Assembly (NCBI GenBank): GCA_965658615.1 | Contig: CBFHSX010000048.1 | Location: 1 to 11,172 of the forward strand | From: UBA8337 sp965658615 | Lineage (GTDB): Bacteria > Pseudomonadota > Alphaproteobacteria > RS24 | Direction: 5' to 3' | Length of the DNA: 11,172 nt | The notes under the pieces: model-generated | Database searches by the model: none | What the model was told of the DNA's origin: nothing | The model's input: only the letters and a program-made list of their open reading frames with translations | Program-made: the position numbers and the translations under genes | In this document: positions 1-7,655 of the stretch, piece after piece | Layout: every line of letters begins with the position of its first letter | Position numbering within the stretch: position 1 is the stretch's first letter

Positions 1-456
1 AGCGACTGGAATGACACGCTGAACGTCACCTTGACGGGTGTTTTCCTGACCTTCCGCGCAGCGCTGAAGGAGATGGCCCCGGGCGGGCGACTTATCGCCA
101 TCGCCTCGACGGCCTCGCTTCAGGGCGGCGCGACGCTCACGGCCTACAGCGCGGCCAAGCACGGCGTGCTCGGGCTGGTGCGCTCGACCGCCAAGGAAGT
201 GGCCCGCAGCGGCATCACCTGCAACGCCATCTGTCCCGGTTTCGTCGACACGGAAATGGCCGCCGATGCGGCGCAGAACGTGGCGCGCAAGTTCGATGTG
301 GACGAGGCAAAGGCGATGGAGATGATCGTCGCGGCAAACCCGATGCGCCGCCTGATCGCGCCCGGGGAAGTCGCCGCGACGGCGCTGTTCCTCGCCTCCG
401 AAGGAGCGGCGTCGATCAACGGCCATGGGCTGAACGTATCGGGGGGCGAGATATGA
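1..456 (+). CDS. Short-chain dehydrogenase/reductase (SDR), 3' part only
   Basis: The gene enters from the left edge, in frame from base 1, so only the C-terminal 151 residues are seen and the N-terminal nucleotide-binding TGxxxGIG motif is missing. The classical SDR catalytic tetrad is present: Asn (visible residue 8, in NVTLTG), Ser (36, in IASTAS), Tyr 49 and Lys 53 (YSAAK). After it come the CPGFVDTEM segment and the C-terminal NGHGLNVSGGE end typical of FabG-like or 3-hydroxyacyl-CoA-type dehydrogenases. It probably oxidises a hydroxyl to a keto group (or the reverse) with NAD(P) in the cytosol. As first visible gene of a CoA-thioester catabolic operon, it could be the 3-hydroxyacyl-CoA dehydrogenase step; that role is inferred. 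Its stop overlaps the next start (ATGA at 453-456). Confidence 0.93.
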   Translation, partial: SDWNDTLNVTLTGVFLTFRAALKEMAPGGRLIAIASTASLQGGATLTAYSAAKHGVLGLVRSTAKEVARSGITCNAICPGFVDTEMAADAAQNVARKFDVDEAKAMEMIVAANPMRRLIAPGEVAATALFLASEGAASINGHGLNVSGGEI

Positions 457-920
457 CGCAGGCCGCAAGCCAGGCTCGGCTCGAAGCGCCGGCAAAGGAA
501 CGGCTGCGCCTCTGGCTTCAGCTTCTCAAGACCACGCGCTCCATCGAGAGCCAGCTGCGCGAGAACCTCCGCCGCGAGTTCAACACGACGCTGCCGCGTT
601 TCGACGTGATGGCCGCGCTTTCGCGCTTCGAGGACGGGCTCAAGATGAGCGAGATTTCCGGCGCGCTGCGTGTCTCCAACGGCAATGTGACGGGAATAGT
701 GGACAGGCTTGCCGAGGACGGTCTGCTGGTGCGCGTCTCCGTGCCCGGCGACCGGCGCGCCCATCGCGTGCGCATGACGCAGAAGGGCCGCGAGGAATTC
801 GCGCGCCAGGCCGCCGCCCACGAGGCCTGGATCTCGGAAGTCCTGGGCCAGTTCGATGCCGCCGAGGCAAGAGCGATCGCGGCGGAATTCAATATCGAGG
901 AGAGCGCGGATGCGAGCTGA
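453..920 (+). CDS. MarR-family transcriptional regulator
   Basis: The product has 155 residues, a normal MarR length. A helical dimerisation region (about residues 15-60) is followed by a winged helix-turn-helix: KMSEISGAL (64-72), recognition helix VSNGNVTGIVDRL (74-86), and the wing with the family-typical DRR (100-102) and the MTQKG motif (108-112). It should act as a homodimeric DNA-binding repressor whose ligand releases it. MarR regulators in aromatic-CoA clusters (BadR and CouR are characterised examples) often respond to the pathway acyl-CoA, so an aromatic acyl-CoA made by the ligase downstream is a reasonable but unproven ligand. It is translationally coupled to the SDR gene by an ATGA overlap and overlaps the crotonase gene by 11 bases, so it is made with the enzymes it probably controls. 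No operator can be seen, because the operon promoter lies outside the window. Confidence 0.93.
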   Translation: MTQAASQARLEAPAKERLRLWLQLLKTTRSIESQLRENLRREFNTTLPRFDVMAALSRFEDGLKMSEISGALRVSNGNVTGIVDRLAEDGLLVRVSVPGDRRAHRVRMTQKGREEFARQAAAHEAWISEVLGQFDAAEARAIAAEFNIEESADAS

Positions 921-1710
921 TGTGAAACATTTCAACTGCACCATCGAGGATCGGATCGCCACGGTGGGGCTGGACCGGCCCGAGCGCAAGAACCCGCTCA
1001 CCTTCGAAAGCTATGCCGAGCTGCGCGACTGGTTCCGCGACCTGGCCTATGCCGATGACGTCGATGCCGTGGTCTTCGCCTCGAGCGGCGGCAATTTCAG
1101 CTCAGGCGGCGATGTCCATGACATCATCGGGCCGCTGACCAGGATGAGCATGAAAGAGCTTCTGGCCTTCACCCGCATGACCGGCGATCTGGTCAAGGCG
1201 ATGGTCAATTGCGGCAAGCCGATCATCGCCGCGATCGACGGGATATGCGTTGGCGCGGGGGCGATCATCGCCATGGCCTCGGACTTGCGCATCGCCACGC
1301 CGGAGGCGAAATGCGCCTTTCTCTTCACGCGCGTCGGGCTGGCGGGCTGCGACATGGGCGCCTGTGCAATCCTGCCGCGGATCATCGGGCAAGGCCGGGC
1401 CGCAGAGCTGCTCTACACGGGCCGCGCGATGAGCGCCGAGGAAGGCGCAGCCTGGGGCTTTTACAACCGGCTCGTTCCGGCCGGGGAGCTTGACGGGGCC
1501 GCCCACGAGATGGCCGCGCGCATCGCCGCCGGCCCGAATTTCGGCCACATGATGACAAAGACAATGCTGGCGCAGGAATGGTCCATGTCGATCGAGCAGG
1601 CCATCGAGGCCGAAGCGCAGGCACAGGCGATCTGCATGCAGACGGGCGATTTCAAACGCGCCTACGACGCCTTCGTCGCCAAGCAAAAACCGATATTCGA
1701 GGGCGACTGA
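910..1710 (+). CDS. Crotonase-superfamily protein (enoyl-CoA hydratase/isomerase-like) with non-canonical active site
   Basis: The product has 266 residues. The start at 910 is chosen because AGGAGAG lies about six bases upstream and the protein then begins where the fold does (KHFNCTIEDRIATVGLDRPERKNPL). The oxyanion-hole segments are FSSGGD (63-68) and GICVGAGAIIAMASD (111-125). Both general acid/base glutamates of true hydratases are absent: the Glu144 position is Ile119, and the Glu164 region (137-147) has no acidic residue. Asp148 in GCDMGA is instead spaced, relative to the following PRIIG, like the catalytic Asp of 4-chlorobenzoyl-CoA dehalogenase and of PaaG-type isomerases. It surely handles an acyl-CoA, but hydration, isomerisation or ring hydrolysis cannot be told apart from sequence. 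It lies between the regulator and the acyl-CoA dehydrogenase, overlapping both. Confidence 0.92.
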   Translation: MRADVKHFNCTIEDRIATVGLDRPERKNPLTFESYAELRDWFRDLAYADDVDAVVFASSGGNFSSGGDVHDIIGPLTRMSMKELLAFTRMTGDLVKAMVNCGKPIIAAIDGICVGAGAIIAMASDLRIATPEAKCAFLFTRVGLAGCDMGACAILPRIIGQGRAAELLYTGRAMSAEEGAAWGFYNRLVPAGELDGAAHEMAARIAAGPNFGHMMTKTMLAQEWSMSIEQAIEAEAQAQAICMQTGDFKRAYDAFVAKQKPIFEGD

Positions 1711-2861
1711 TGTCAGACAAGAGCTTCCTTCAATGGCCCTTCTTCGAGCCGCAGCACCGCGACTGGGCCGCGCGTGTCGAGGAGGTCGCCGCCGGGCTCG
1801 CGATCGACCATGGCGAAACGGATGCCGCCTGCCGCGGGCTTGTGCGCGCGCTGGGCCAGGCCGGGGTCTTGCAGGCCACGGCCAGCGAAGAGGGCGCGCT
1901 TAACGTGCGCAAGCTCTGCCTTGCCCGCGAAACGCTGGCGCGCCACGACGGGCTGGCGGACTTTTCCTTTGCCATGCAGGGGCTTGGCACCGGGGCGATC
2001 TCGCTTTTCGGCACCGCGGAGCAAAAGGCCGAATGGCTTCCGCTGACGCGCGCGGGCAAGGCGATCTCGGCCTTCGCCCTCACAGAGCCGCAATCGGGCT
2101 CGGACGTGGCGAATTCAACGATGACCGCCACGCGCGACGGCGATCACTATGTGCTCAGCGGCGAGAAGACATGGATCTCCAACGGCGGGATCGCCGATGT
2201 CTATACGCTCTTTGCCCGGACCGGCGAAGCGCCGGGGGCCAAGGGGCTTTCGGCCTTCATCGTCACGCCCGATCTCAAAGGCTTCGAGGTGGCCGAACGG
2301 CTGGAGACGATCGCGCCGCACCCGCTGGCGCGGCTGCGTTTCAACGATGTGCGCGTGCCGGCCAGCGCCATGCTCGGCGCGCCGGGCGAAGGCTTCAGGA
2401 TATCCATGTCGGTGCTCGATGTCTTCCGCTCGACCGTGGCCGCCGCAGCCCTCGGCTTTGCCCGCCGCGCGCTCGATGAGGCGCTGGCGCGGGTCTCGCA
2501 GAGGCACGTGCAGGACGCGCCGCTTTTCGATCTTCAGATGGTGCAGGGACATATCGCCGAGATGGCGCTCGATGTCGACGCCAGCGCACTGCTCATCTAC
2601 CGTGCGGCCTGGGCCAAGGACAGCGGTGCGCCCCGCATCAGCCGCGAGGCGGCGATGGCCAAGCTCTACGCCACCGACCAGGCCCAGCAGGTGATCGACA
2701 AGGCCGTTCAGCTGTTCGGCGGCGATGGCGTGCGCTCCGGGATGGCCGTGGAGCGGCTCTACCGCGAGATCCGCGCGCTGCGCATCTACGAGGGGGCCTC
2801 GGACGTTCAGAAAGTCATCATCGCGCGCCAGGCCATGACAGCCCATCAAGGAGGTAAGTGA
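1710..2861 (+). CDS. Acyl-CoA dehydrogenase (FAD flavoprotein)
   Basis: The 383-residue length matches the family. The start is the ATG overlapping the crotonase stop (TGATG at 1708-1712); an open frame runs further upstream but only as overlap of the crotonase gene. Family signatures are present: FALTEPQSGSDV near residues 119-131, GEKTWISNGG, and the C-terminal QLFGGDGV followed by ERLYREIRALRIYEGAS. Glu361 in IYEGAS sits where medium- and short-chain acyl-CoA dehydrogenases carry their catalytic base. It should introduce a double bond alpha,beta to the CoA thioester and pass electrons to electron-transfer flavoprotein. Between a crotonase and an aromatic-acid CoA ligase, it most likely oxidises an alicyclic or ring-opened acyl-CoA rather than a fatty acid (inference). 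Its stop overlaps the ligase start by one base. Confidence 0.95.
   Translation: MSDKSFLQWPFFEPQHRDWAARVEEVAAGLAIDHGETDAACRGLVRALGQAGVLQATASEEGALNVRKLCLARETLARHDGLADFSFAMQGLGTGAISLFGTAEQKAEWLPLTRAGKAISAFALTEPQSGSDVANSTMTATRDGDHYVLSGEKTWISNGGIADVYTLFARTGEAPGAKGLSAFIVTPDLKGFEVAERLETIAPHPLARLRFNDVRVPASAMLGAPGEGFRISMSVLDVFRSTVAAAALGFARRALDEALARVSQRHVQDAPLFDLQMVQGHIAEMALDVDASALLIYRAAWAKDSGAPRISREAAMAKLYATDQAQQVIDKAVQLFGGDGVRSGMAVERLYREIRALRIYEGASDVQKVIIARQAMTAHQGGK
2848..2854 (+). promoter_or_regulatory. Ribosome binding site of the CoA ligase gene
   Basis: A full AAGGAGG lies six bases before the ATG at 2861. It sits inside the last codons of the acyl-CoA dehydrogenase gene. It fixes the ligase start at 2861 even though the N gap breaks the frame 40 bases later. 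Confidence 0.85.
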
Positions 2862-4487
2862 TGCTCGGCCCATCTGCCCATACCGACACGTTCGCCCGCG
2901 NNNNNNNNNNCGCAGGACGGGTGGCCCGACTTCCTGCTGGATGGCTTCGATTACCCCGAGCGGATCAATGTGGGTCATGAGCTGACCGATGCGCTGGTCG
3001 AGAAGGGTTTTGGCGACAACACCGCGCTCATAGGCAACGGGCGGCAGCGCACCTACAAGGAGCTGACCGACTGGACCAACCGGCTGGCGCATGTGTTGGT
3101 GGAAGATCTGGGCGTGAAGCCCGGCAACCGCGTGCTTATCCGCTCGGCCAACAACCCCGCCATGGTCGCCTGCTGGCTGGCAGCGACGAAAGCGGGCGCT
3201 GTTGTTGTCAACACCATGCCCATGCTGCGCGCGCCCGAGCTGCGCAAATATGTCGAGAAGGCCGAGGTCGAGTTCGCCCTCTGCGACACGCGGTTGATGG
3301 AGGAGATGGAGAAATGCGCCGAGGGCAGCCCCTTCCTGGGGCGCGTGATCGGCTTTGACGGCACGTCGAACCACGATGCCGAACTCGACCAGCTCGCGCT
3401 GGAGAAGCCTGTCAAGTTCGACAGCGTGCCGACGGGGCGCGATGATGTCGCGCTTCTGGGCTTCACCAGCGGCTCGACGGGCGAGCCCAAGGCGACCATG
3501 CATTATCACCGCGATATCCTGATCATCGCCGATGGCTATGCGCGCGAGGTTCTGGGCGTAACGCCAAGGGACGTCTTCGTCGGCTCACCGCCGCTGGCAT
3601 TCACATTCGGCCTCGGCGGCCTTGCCGTCTTCCCGCTGCGCTTCGGCGCGACGGCCACGCTGCTCGAGCAGGCCTCGCCGCCCAACATGATCGAGATCAT
3701 CGAAAAATATAAGGCCACTGTCTGCTTCACCGCGCCAACGGCCTACCGCGTCATGCTCCGTGCGATGCAGGAAGGCGCGGACCTGTCGAGCCTGCGCGCC
3801 GCCGTGTCGGCGGGCGAGACACTCCCGAAGCCCGTCTATGACGCGTGGATTGAGCAGACGGGCAAGCCCATGCTCGACGGCATCGGCGCGACCGAGCTTT
3901 TGCACATCTTCATCTCAAACCGCTTCGACGATCACCAGCCCGCCTGCACCGGCAAACCGGTGACGGGCTATGAGGCCAGGGTTCTGGACGCCGACGGAAA
4001 CGAAGCCGCCGATGGCGTGGTCGGGCGGCTCGCCGTGCGCGGCCCCACGGGGTGCCGCTATCTGGCTGATGCGCGGCAGGCCGAGTATGTCTCCGACGGC
4101 TGGAACATCACCGGCGACAGTTTTTACAAGGATGCCGAGGGGTATTTCCACTTCGCCGCCCGCAACGACGACATGATCCTGTCGTCGGGTTACAATATCG
4201 CCGGGCCCGAGGTCGAGGCGGCGCTTCTGGCACATGACGCCGTGGCCGAATGCGCCGTGATCGGCGTGCCCGACGAGGCGCGCGGCCAGATCGTCGAGGC
4301 CCATGTCGTCCTCGCGGAGGGGCAGGAGGGCTCCGAGGAGACCGCCAAGACCCTTCAGGACCACGTCAAGGCGACCATCGCGCCTTACAAGTATCCCCGC
4401 TCCGTCCGTTTCCGCACCAGCCTGCCCAAGACGCAGACGGGCAAGGTGCAGCGGTTCAAGCTGAAGGGGCAGGCAGAGGGAAGCTGA
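2861..4487 (+). CDS. Benzoate-CoA ligase family protein, probably 2-aminobenzoate-CoA ligase (interrupted by assembly gap)
   Basis: An adenylate-forming enzyme that activates an aromatic carboxylate with ATP to its CoA thioester in the cytosol. The N-terminus (MLGPSAHTDTFAR) is read before the run of ten N; the rest continues in another frame from 2913 (QDGWPDFLLDGFDYPERIN). Ten is not a multiple of three, so the gap itself creates the frame change and the gene is probably intact; a true gap of 12 bases would give 542 residues. The phosphate-binding loop TSGSTGEPK is at 3465-3491, the aromatic-ligase form of motif A5 is IGATELLHIF, the hinge region is NDDMILSSGYNIAGPEVE, and the catalytic Lys of PKTQTGK is at 4443-4445. 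The N-terminal sequence, A5 motif and gene context suggest 2-aminobenzoate; benzoate or a hydroxybenzoate remains possible. This is the committing step of the pathway. Confidence 0.88.
2901..2910. other. Assembly gap (ten N)
   Basis: Ten undetermined bases fall inside the N-terminal coding region of the CoA ligase. The reading frames on either side differ by one, which disappears if the real gap is a multiple of three (0, 3, 6, 9, 12 and so on). The number is therefore a scaffolding placeholder rather than a measured length, and should not be annotated as a biological frameshift. Confidence 0.98.
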
Positions 4488-4561
4488 GAAATCGGCCTAG
4501 AGTTCTGCCGAGACAAGCGTCAAAGTTGAGGCATAAACCAAAACCAACAAGGGAGAGAAAA
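4488..4561 (+). promoter_or_regulatory. Intergenic leader before the substrate-binding protein gene, with ribosome binding site
   Basis: These 74 bases separate the enzyme half of the operon from the transport half. GGGAGAG at 4551-4557 is the ribosome binding site for the ATG at 4562. A weak inverted repeat (TCGGC at 4492-4496 with GCCGA at 4507-4511) follows the ligase stop; it lacks a T run and is unlikely to be a strong terminator. The stretch is A-rich near its end. No convincing sigma-70 or sigma-54 promoter was seen, so read-through from upstream is the simplest reading. Confidence 0.5.
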
Positions 4562-5692
4562 ATGAAAAAGTTACTGATAGCCGCAGCGACCGCTGCGCTT
4601 TGCACAACGCCCGCCTTGGCCGAAGTCAAGGTCGGGATGATCACGACGCTGTCGGGCGGGGGCGCTGGCCTCGGCATCGACGTGCGGGACGGTTTCATGC
4701 TCGCCATAGAGCAATCGGGCCGTGACGACATCGAGGTCGTGATCGAGGACGACCAGCGCAAACCCGATATCGCCGTGCAGCTTTCCGACAAGATGATCCA
4801 GTCCGAGCGCGTGGATGTCATGACCGGGATCATCTGGTCGAACCTTGCCATGGCAGTCGTGCCCTCGGCGGTGAACCAGGAGGTCTTTTACCTGTCGCCC
4901 AATGCCGGGCCGTCGCCGCTCGCGGGCAAGGGCTGCCACGAGAACTACTTCAACGTGGCCTGGCAGAATGACAACCTGCATGAGGCCGCTGGAGCCTATG
5001 CCAACCAGGCGGGCTACAAAAACAGCTTCATCCTCGCTCCCAACTACCCGGCGGGCACCGACGCGCTCACAGGCTACAAGCGTTTCTTCGAGGGCGAGCT
5101 GGCCGGCGAGGTCTACACCAAGCTCGGCCAGACCGATTACGCTGCCGAGATCGCCCAGATCCGGGCCTCGGGTGCGGACAGCGTCTTCTTCTTCCTGCCT
5201 GGCGGAATGGGGATTTCCTTCCTCAAGCAATATGCCGACAGCGGCATCGACCTGCCCGTTGTCGGGCCGGCCTTCAGCTTCGACCAGGGCATTCTGCAAG
5301 CCGTGGGTGACGCGGCGCTGGGCGTGGTGAACACCTCGCAGTGGAACAAGGATATCGACAACGCGACCAACACGGCTTTCGTGGAGAGCTTCCAGGCAGA
5401 ATATGGCCGCCTGCCGTCGCTCTATGCAAGCCAGGGCTTCGACACGGCCAACCTGCTCCTCTCGGCGCTGGAGAAGGCCGAACCGTCGGATGCCGATGCC
5501 TTTCGCGAAGCGCTGCGCGCGGCTGATTTCGATAGCACACGCGGCGACTTCGCCTTCGGTTCGAACCATCACCCGGTTCAGACCATCTATGCCCGTGAGG
5601 TGATCAAGGAGGGCGATGTCTTCACCAACAAGATCATCGGCCCCGCGCTTGAAAACCACTCGGACGCCTACGCGGCTGACTGCAAGATGTAA
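4562..5692 (+). CDS. Periplasmic substrate-binding protein of a branched-chain-amino-acid-type ABC importer
   Basis: The product has 376 residues. The start is set by the GGGAGAG site and because it yields a clear Sec signal peptide: two Lys, a hydrophobic stretch, then PALA with cleavage expected after residue 20, giving a mature protein beginning EVKVGMITTLSGGG. That start is the usual opening strand of the type I periplasmic-binding fold (LivK/LivJ family, Peripla_BP_6-like). Two cysteines of the mature protein, Cys125 and Cys374, could form a disulfide. It captures the substrate in the periplasm and delivers it to LivHM. Members of this family next to aromatic-CoA genes bind aromatic acids rather than leucine, so anthranilate, benzoate or a related compound is the likely ligand (inference). 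A strong hairpin just after its stop probably raises its level relative to the membrane subunits. Confidence 0.95.
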   Translation: MKKLLIAAATAALCTTPALAEVKVGMITTLSGGGAGLGIDVRDGFMLAIEQSGRDDIEVVIEDDQRKPDIAVQLSDKMIQSERVDVMTGIIWSNLAMAVVPSAVNQEVFYLSPNAGPSPLAGKGCHENYFNVAWQNDNLHEAAGAYANQAGYKNSFILAPNYPAGTDALTGYKRFFEGELAGEVYTKLGQTDYAAEIAQIRASGADSVFFFLPGGMGISFLKQYADSGIDLPVVGPAFSFDQGILQAVGDAALGVVNTSQWNKDIDNATNTAFVESFQAEYGRLPSLYASQGFDTANLLLSALEKAEPSDADAFREALRAADFDSTRGDFAFGSNHHPVQTIYAREVIKEGDVFTNKIIGPALENHSDAYAADCKM

Positions 5693-5701
5693 GCCTATCC
5701 C

Positions 5702-5735
5702 GGCCTGCCCCCCCCCGAAAGCGCGGGGGCAGGCC
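5702..5735 (+). promoter_or_regulatory. Strong intercistronic hairpin between the binding-protein gene and livH
   Basis: GGCCTGCCCCC (5702-5712) pairs perfectly with GGGGGCAGGCC (5725-5735), an 11-bp stem of which 10 pairs are G-C, with a 12-base loop. It starts ten bases after the binding-protein stop. No T run follows (ATTCC), so it is not a standard Rho-independent terminator. A 3'-end stabiliser or partial attenuator that keeps binding protein in excess over permease is the likely role, as known for other ABC import operons. The run of nine C (5708-5716) is also a place where sequencing could miscount. Confidence 0.8.
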
Positions 5736-5751
5736 CATTCCGGGAGTTCTC

Positions 5752-6672
5752 ATGTCAACCATCCTGATCATCGAGCAGGTCCTTAACGGTCTGCAATTCG
5801 GCGTCATGCTGTTTCTCATGGCCGCGGGGCTAACGCTGATCTTCGGCGTCATGGGGCTCATCAACCTCGCCCATGGCTCGCTCTACATGGTCGGCGCCTT
5901 CGCGGCGGCCGCCGTGGCGGGGCTGACGGGCTCGTTCTTTCTCGGTCTCGTGGCCGCCCTTGCGGCGGCGGCGCTGGCCGGGGCGATCATCGAGATCGCC
6001 GTGATCCGGCGGCTCTACGACGCGCCGCATCTCGACCAGGTGCTGGCGACATTCGCCCTCATCCTCATCTTCTCCGAAGGCACCCGCTGGCTCTTCGGCT
6101 CATTCCCGCTTTTCCTCGACATTCCCGATGCGCTCTCCGGGCCGATCACGCTGCCCGGCGGGATCGAGTACCCGCTCTACCGCCTCGCGCTCATCTGCAT
6201 CGGGCTGGCCGTCGCGCTCGGCCTTTGGGCGCTGATCGAGCGCACGCGCATTGGTGTTCAGATCCGTGCGGGCGAGAATGACCGCGAGATGATAGCGGCG
6301 CTCGGCATCGACATATCGAAGCTCTACACGCTCGTCTTCGCGCTCGGCGCGGCGCTGGCCGGGCTTGCTGGCGGGCTCGTGGGCGCGATCCAGTCGGTGC
6401 AGGTCGGCATGGGCGAACCGGTGCTAATCCTCGCCTTCGTAGTGATCGTCATCGGCGGCATCGGCTCCATCCGCGGGGCCTTTATCGGGGCACTTCTGGT
6501 CGGGCTCACCGACACGCTCGCAGGCGTTTTCCTGCCTGAGCTTTTCAAGCTCTTCATGGAGACGGGGGCCGCGCAGAAAAGCGGTTCGGCCCTGGCCTCG
6601 ATGGGCATTTACATCCTGATGGGGCTGATTCTGATCTGGCGCCCCACGGGCCTTTTCGGAGCGCGCGCATGA
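5752..6672 (+). CDS. livH: ABC importer permease, LivH family
   Basis: A 306-residue, very hydrophobic protein with about eight predicted membrane segments, the usual LivH size. GLTLIFGVMGLINLAHGSLYM (residues 26-46) is the family hallmark. The cytoplasmic coupling loop GENDREMIAALGID at about 170-185 contacts the ATPases, followed by a helix rich in Gly and Ala (LVFALGAALAGLAGG). It forms the inner-membrane channel together with LivM. GGGAG at 5742-5746 is its ribosome binding site. The stop overlaps the livM start (ATGA at 6669-6672). The symbol names the family only; the substrate is probably the aromatic acid used by the operon, not a branched-chain amino acid. Confidence 0.95.
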   Translation: MSTILIIEQVLNGLQFGVMLFLMAAGLTLIFGVMGLINLAHGSLYMVGAFAAAAVAGLTGSFFLGLVAALAAAALAGAIIEIAVIRRLYDAPHLDQVLATFALILIFSEGTRWLFGSFPLFLDIPDALSGPITLPGGIEYPLYRLALICIGLAVALGLWALIERTRIGVQIRAGENDREMIAALGIDISKLYTLVFALGAALAGLAGGLVGAIQSVQVGMGEPVLILAFVVIVIGGIGSIRGAFIGALLVGLTDTLAGVFLPELFKLFMETGAAQKSGSALASMGIYILMGLILIWRPTGLFGARA

Positions 6673-7655
6673 GACTGGATGAACGCTATATCAACGCCTT
6701 GATGATCGCGGGTCTTCTGGCGCTGCCGCTCTATGCGCTCGCCGTGGACGAGCCTTTCACGATCACGCTGGTCACCCGCGCGGTGATCCTCGCGCTGGCA
6801 GCTGTCGGGCTCAATATCGTTCTCGGCATCGGCGGGATGGTCAGCTTCGGCCACGCAGCCTTCTTCGGTCTCGGCGGATATGCCATGGGCATCCTCGCCT
6901 ACCATGCCCAGACCTACACAGCACTCGACCTCGGCTTCATCCGCTTCGAGGGGACGAAATCCATGCCGGTGATCTGGCTCGTCGCGATGGTCGTCTCGGC
7001 CATCGTGGCGCTCTTCATCGGGGCGCTGTCGCTGCGCACCAGCGGGGTCTATTTCATCATGATCACCCTCGCCTTCGGGCAGATGTTCTACTACTTCTCG
7101 ATCTCCTGGGCCCAGTATGGCGGCGAGGACGGGCTTTCGATCTATATCCGCAATGATTTCCCGGGCTTCAACACGCTGGAGCCGATCCAGTTCTTCGGTA
7201 TCTGCTTCGTCATTCTCTGCGCCGTGCTTCTGCTCAAGGCGCGGCTTCAGGCCTCGCCCTTTGGCCTTGCGCTCAACGCGGCGCGCCAATCGGCGGCCCG
7301 GGTCCAGACCGTGGGGCTCAACCCGATGCGCCTGCGGCTTCTGGCCTTCGTCCTGTCGGGCGCGATCACAGGGCTCGCCGGCGCGCTCTATGCCGATCTC
7401 AACCGCTTCGTCTCGCCCGCGATGTTCAGCTGGCATCTTTCGGGCGAGCTGATCGTGCTTATCATCATCGGCGGCGTCGGCCGGTTGATGGGGCCCGTCA
7501 TCGGCGCCTGCATCTTCGTCGCGCTGGAGCATGTCCTCGGCGGTCTGACGGAGTTCTGGCACATCTATCTCGGCCTCATCCTGCTGGGCATCGTGCTCTT
7601 CGGGCGCGGCGGTCTGCTCGGCTATCTCACCGGCAAGGAGGGCGCGCATGTCTGA
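6669..7655 (+). CDS. livM: ABC importer permease, LivM family
   Basis: A 328-residue polytopic membrane protein, the second half of the channel. The LivM signature is visible as LNIVLGIGGMVSFGHAAFFG starting near residue 47, and the coupling region is ALNAARQSAARVQTVGLNPMRLRL at about 200-223. GVYFIMITLAFGQMFYYF is another conserved membrane stretch. It starts within the livH stop (ATGA) and ends eight bases inside livG, so all subunits are translationally coupled. It lacks the extra cytoplasmic N-terminal extension found in some LivM proteins. It acts with LivH as a heterodimer in the inner membrane. Confidence 0.95.
   Translation: MRLDERYINALMIAGLLALPLYALAVDEPFTITLVTRAVILALAAVGLNIVLGIGGMVSFGHAAFFGLGGYAMGILAYHAQTYTALDLGFIRFEGTKSMPVIWLVAMVVSAIVALFIGALSLRTSGVYFIMITLAFGQMFYYFSISWAQYGGEDGLSIYIRNDFPGFNTLEPIQFFGICFVILCAVLLLKARLQASPFGLALNAARQSAARVQTVGLNPMRLRLLAFVLSGAITGLAGALYADLNRFVSPAMFSWHLSGELIVLIIIGGVGRLMGPVIGACIFVALEHVLGGLTEFWHIYLGLILLGIVLFGRGGLLGYLTGKEGAHV

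Noticed and set aside
2115..3509. Minus-strand open frame of 464 codons
   Set aside because: It runs antisense to the acyl-CoA dehydrogenase and ligase genes, crosses the N gap, and is rich in the His, Arg and Gly typical of antisense frames in GC-rich genes.
4492..4511. Terminator after the ligase gene
   Set aside because: The stem is only five pairs with a ten-base loop and no T run.
4488..4561. Internal promoter for the transport genes
   Set aside because: A TTGAGG occurs but no matching -10 element at proper spacing, and no sigma-54 pattern; not supported.
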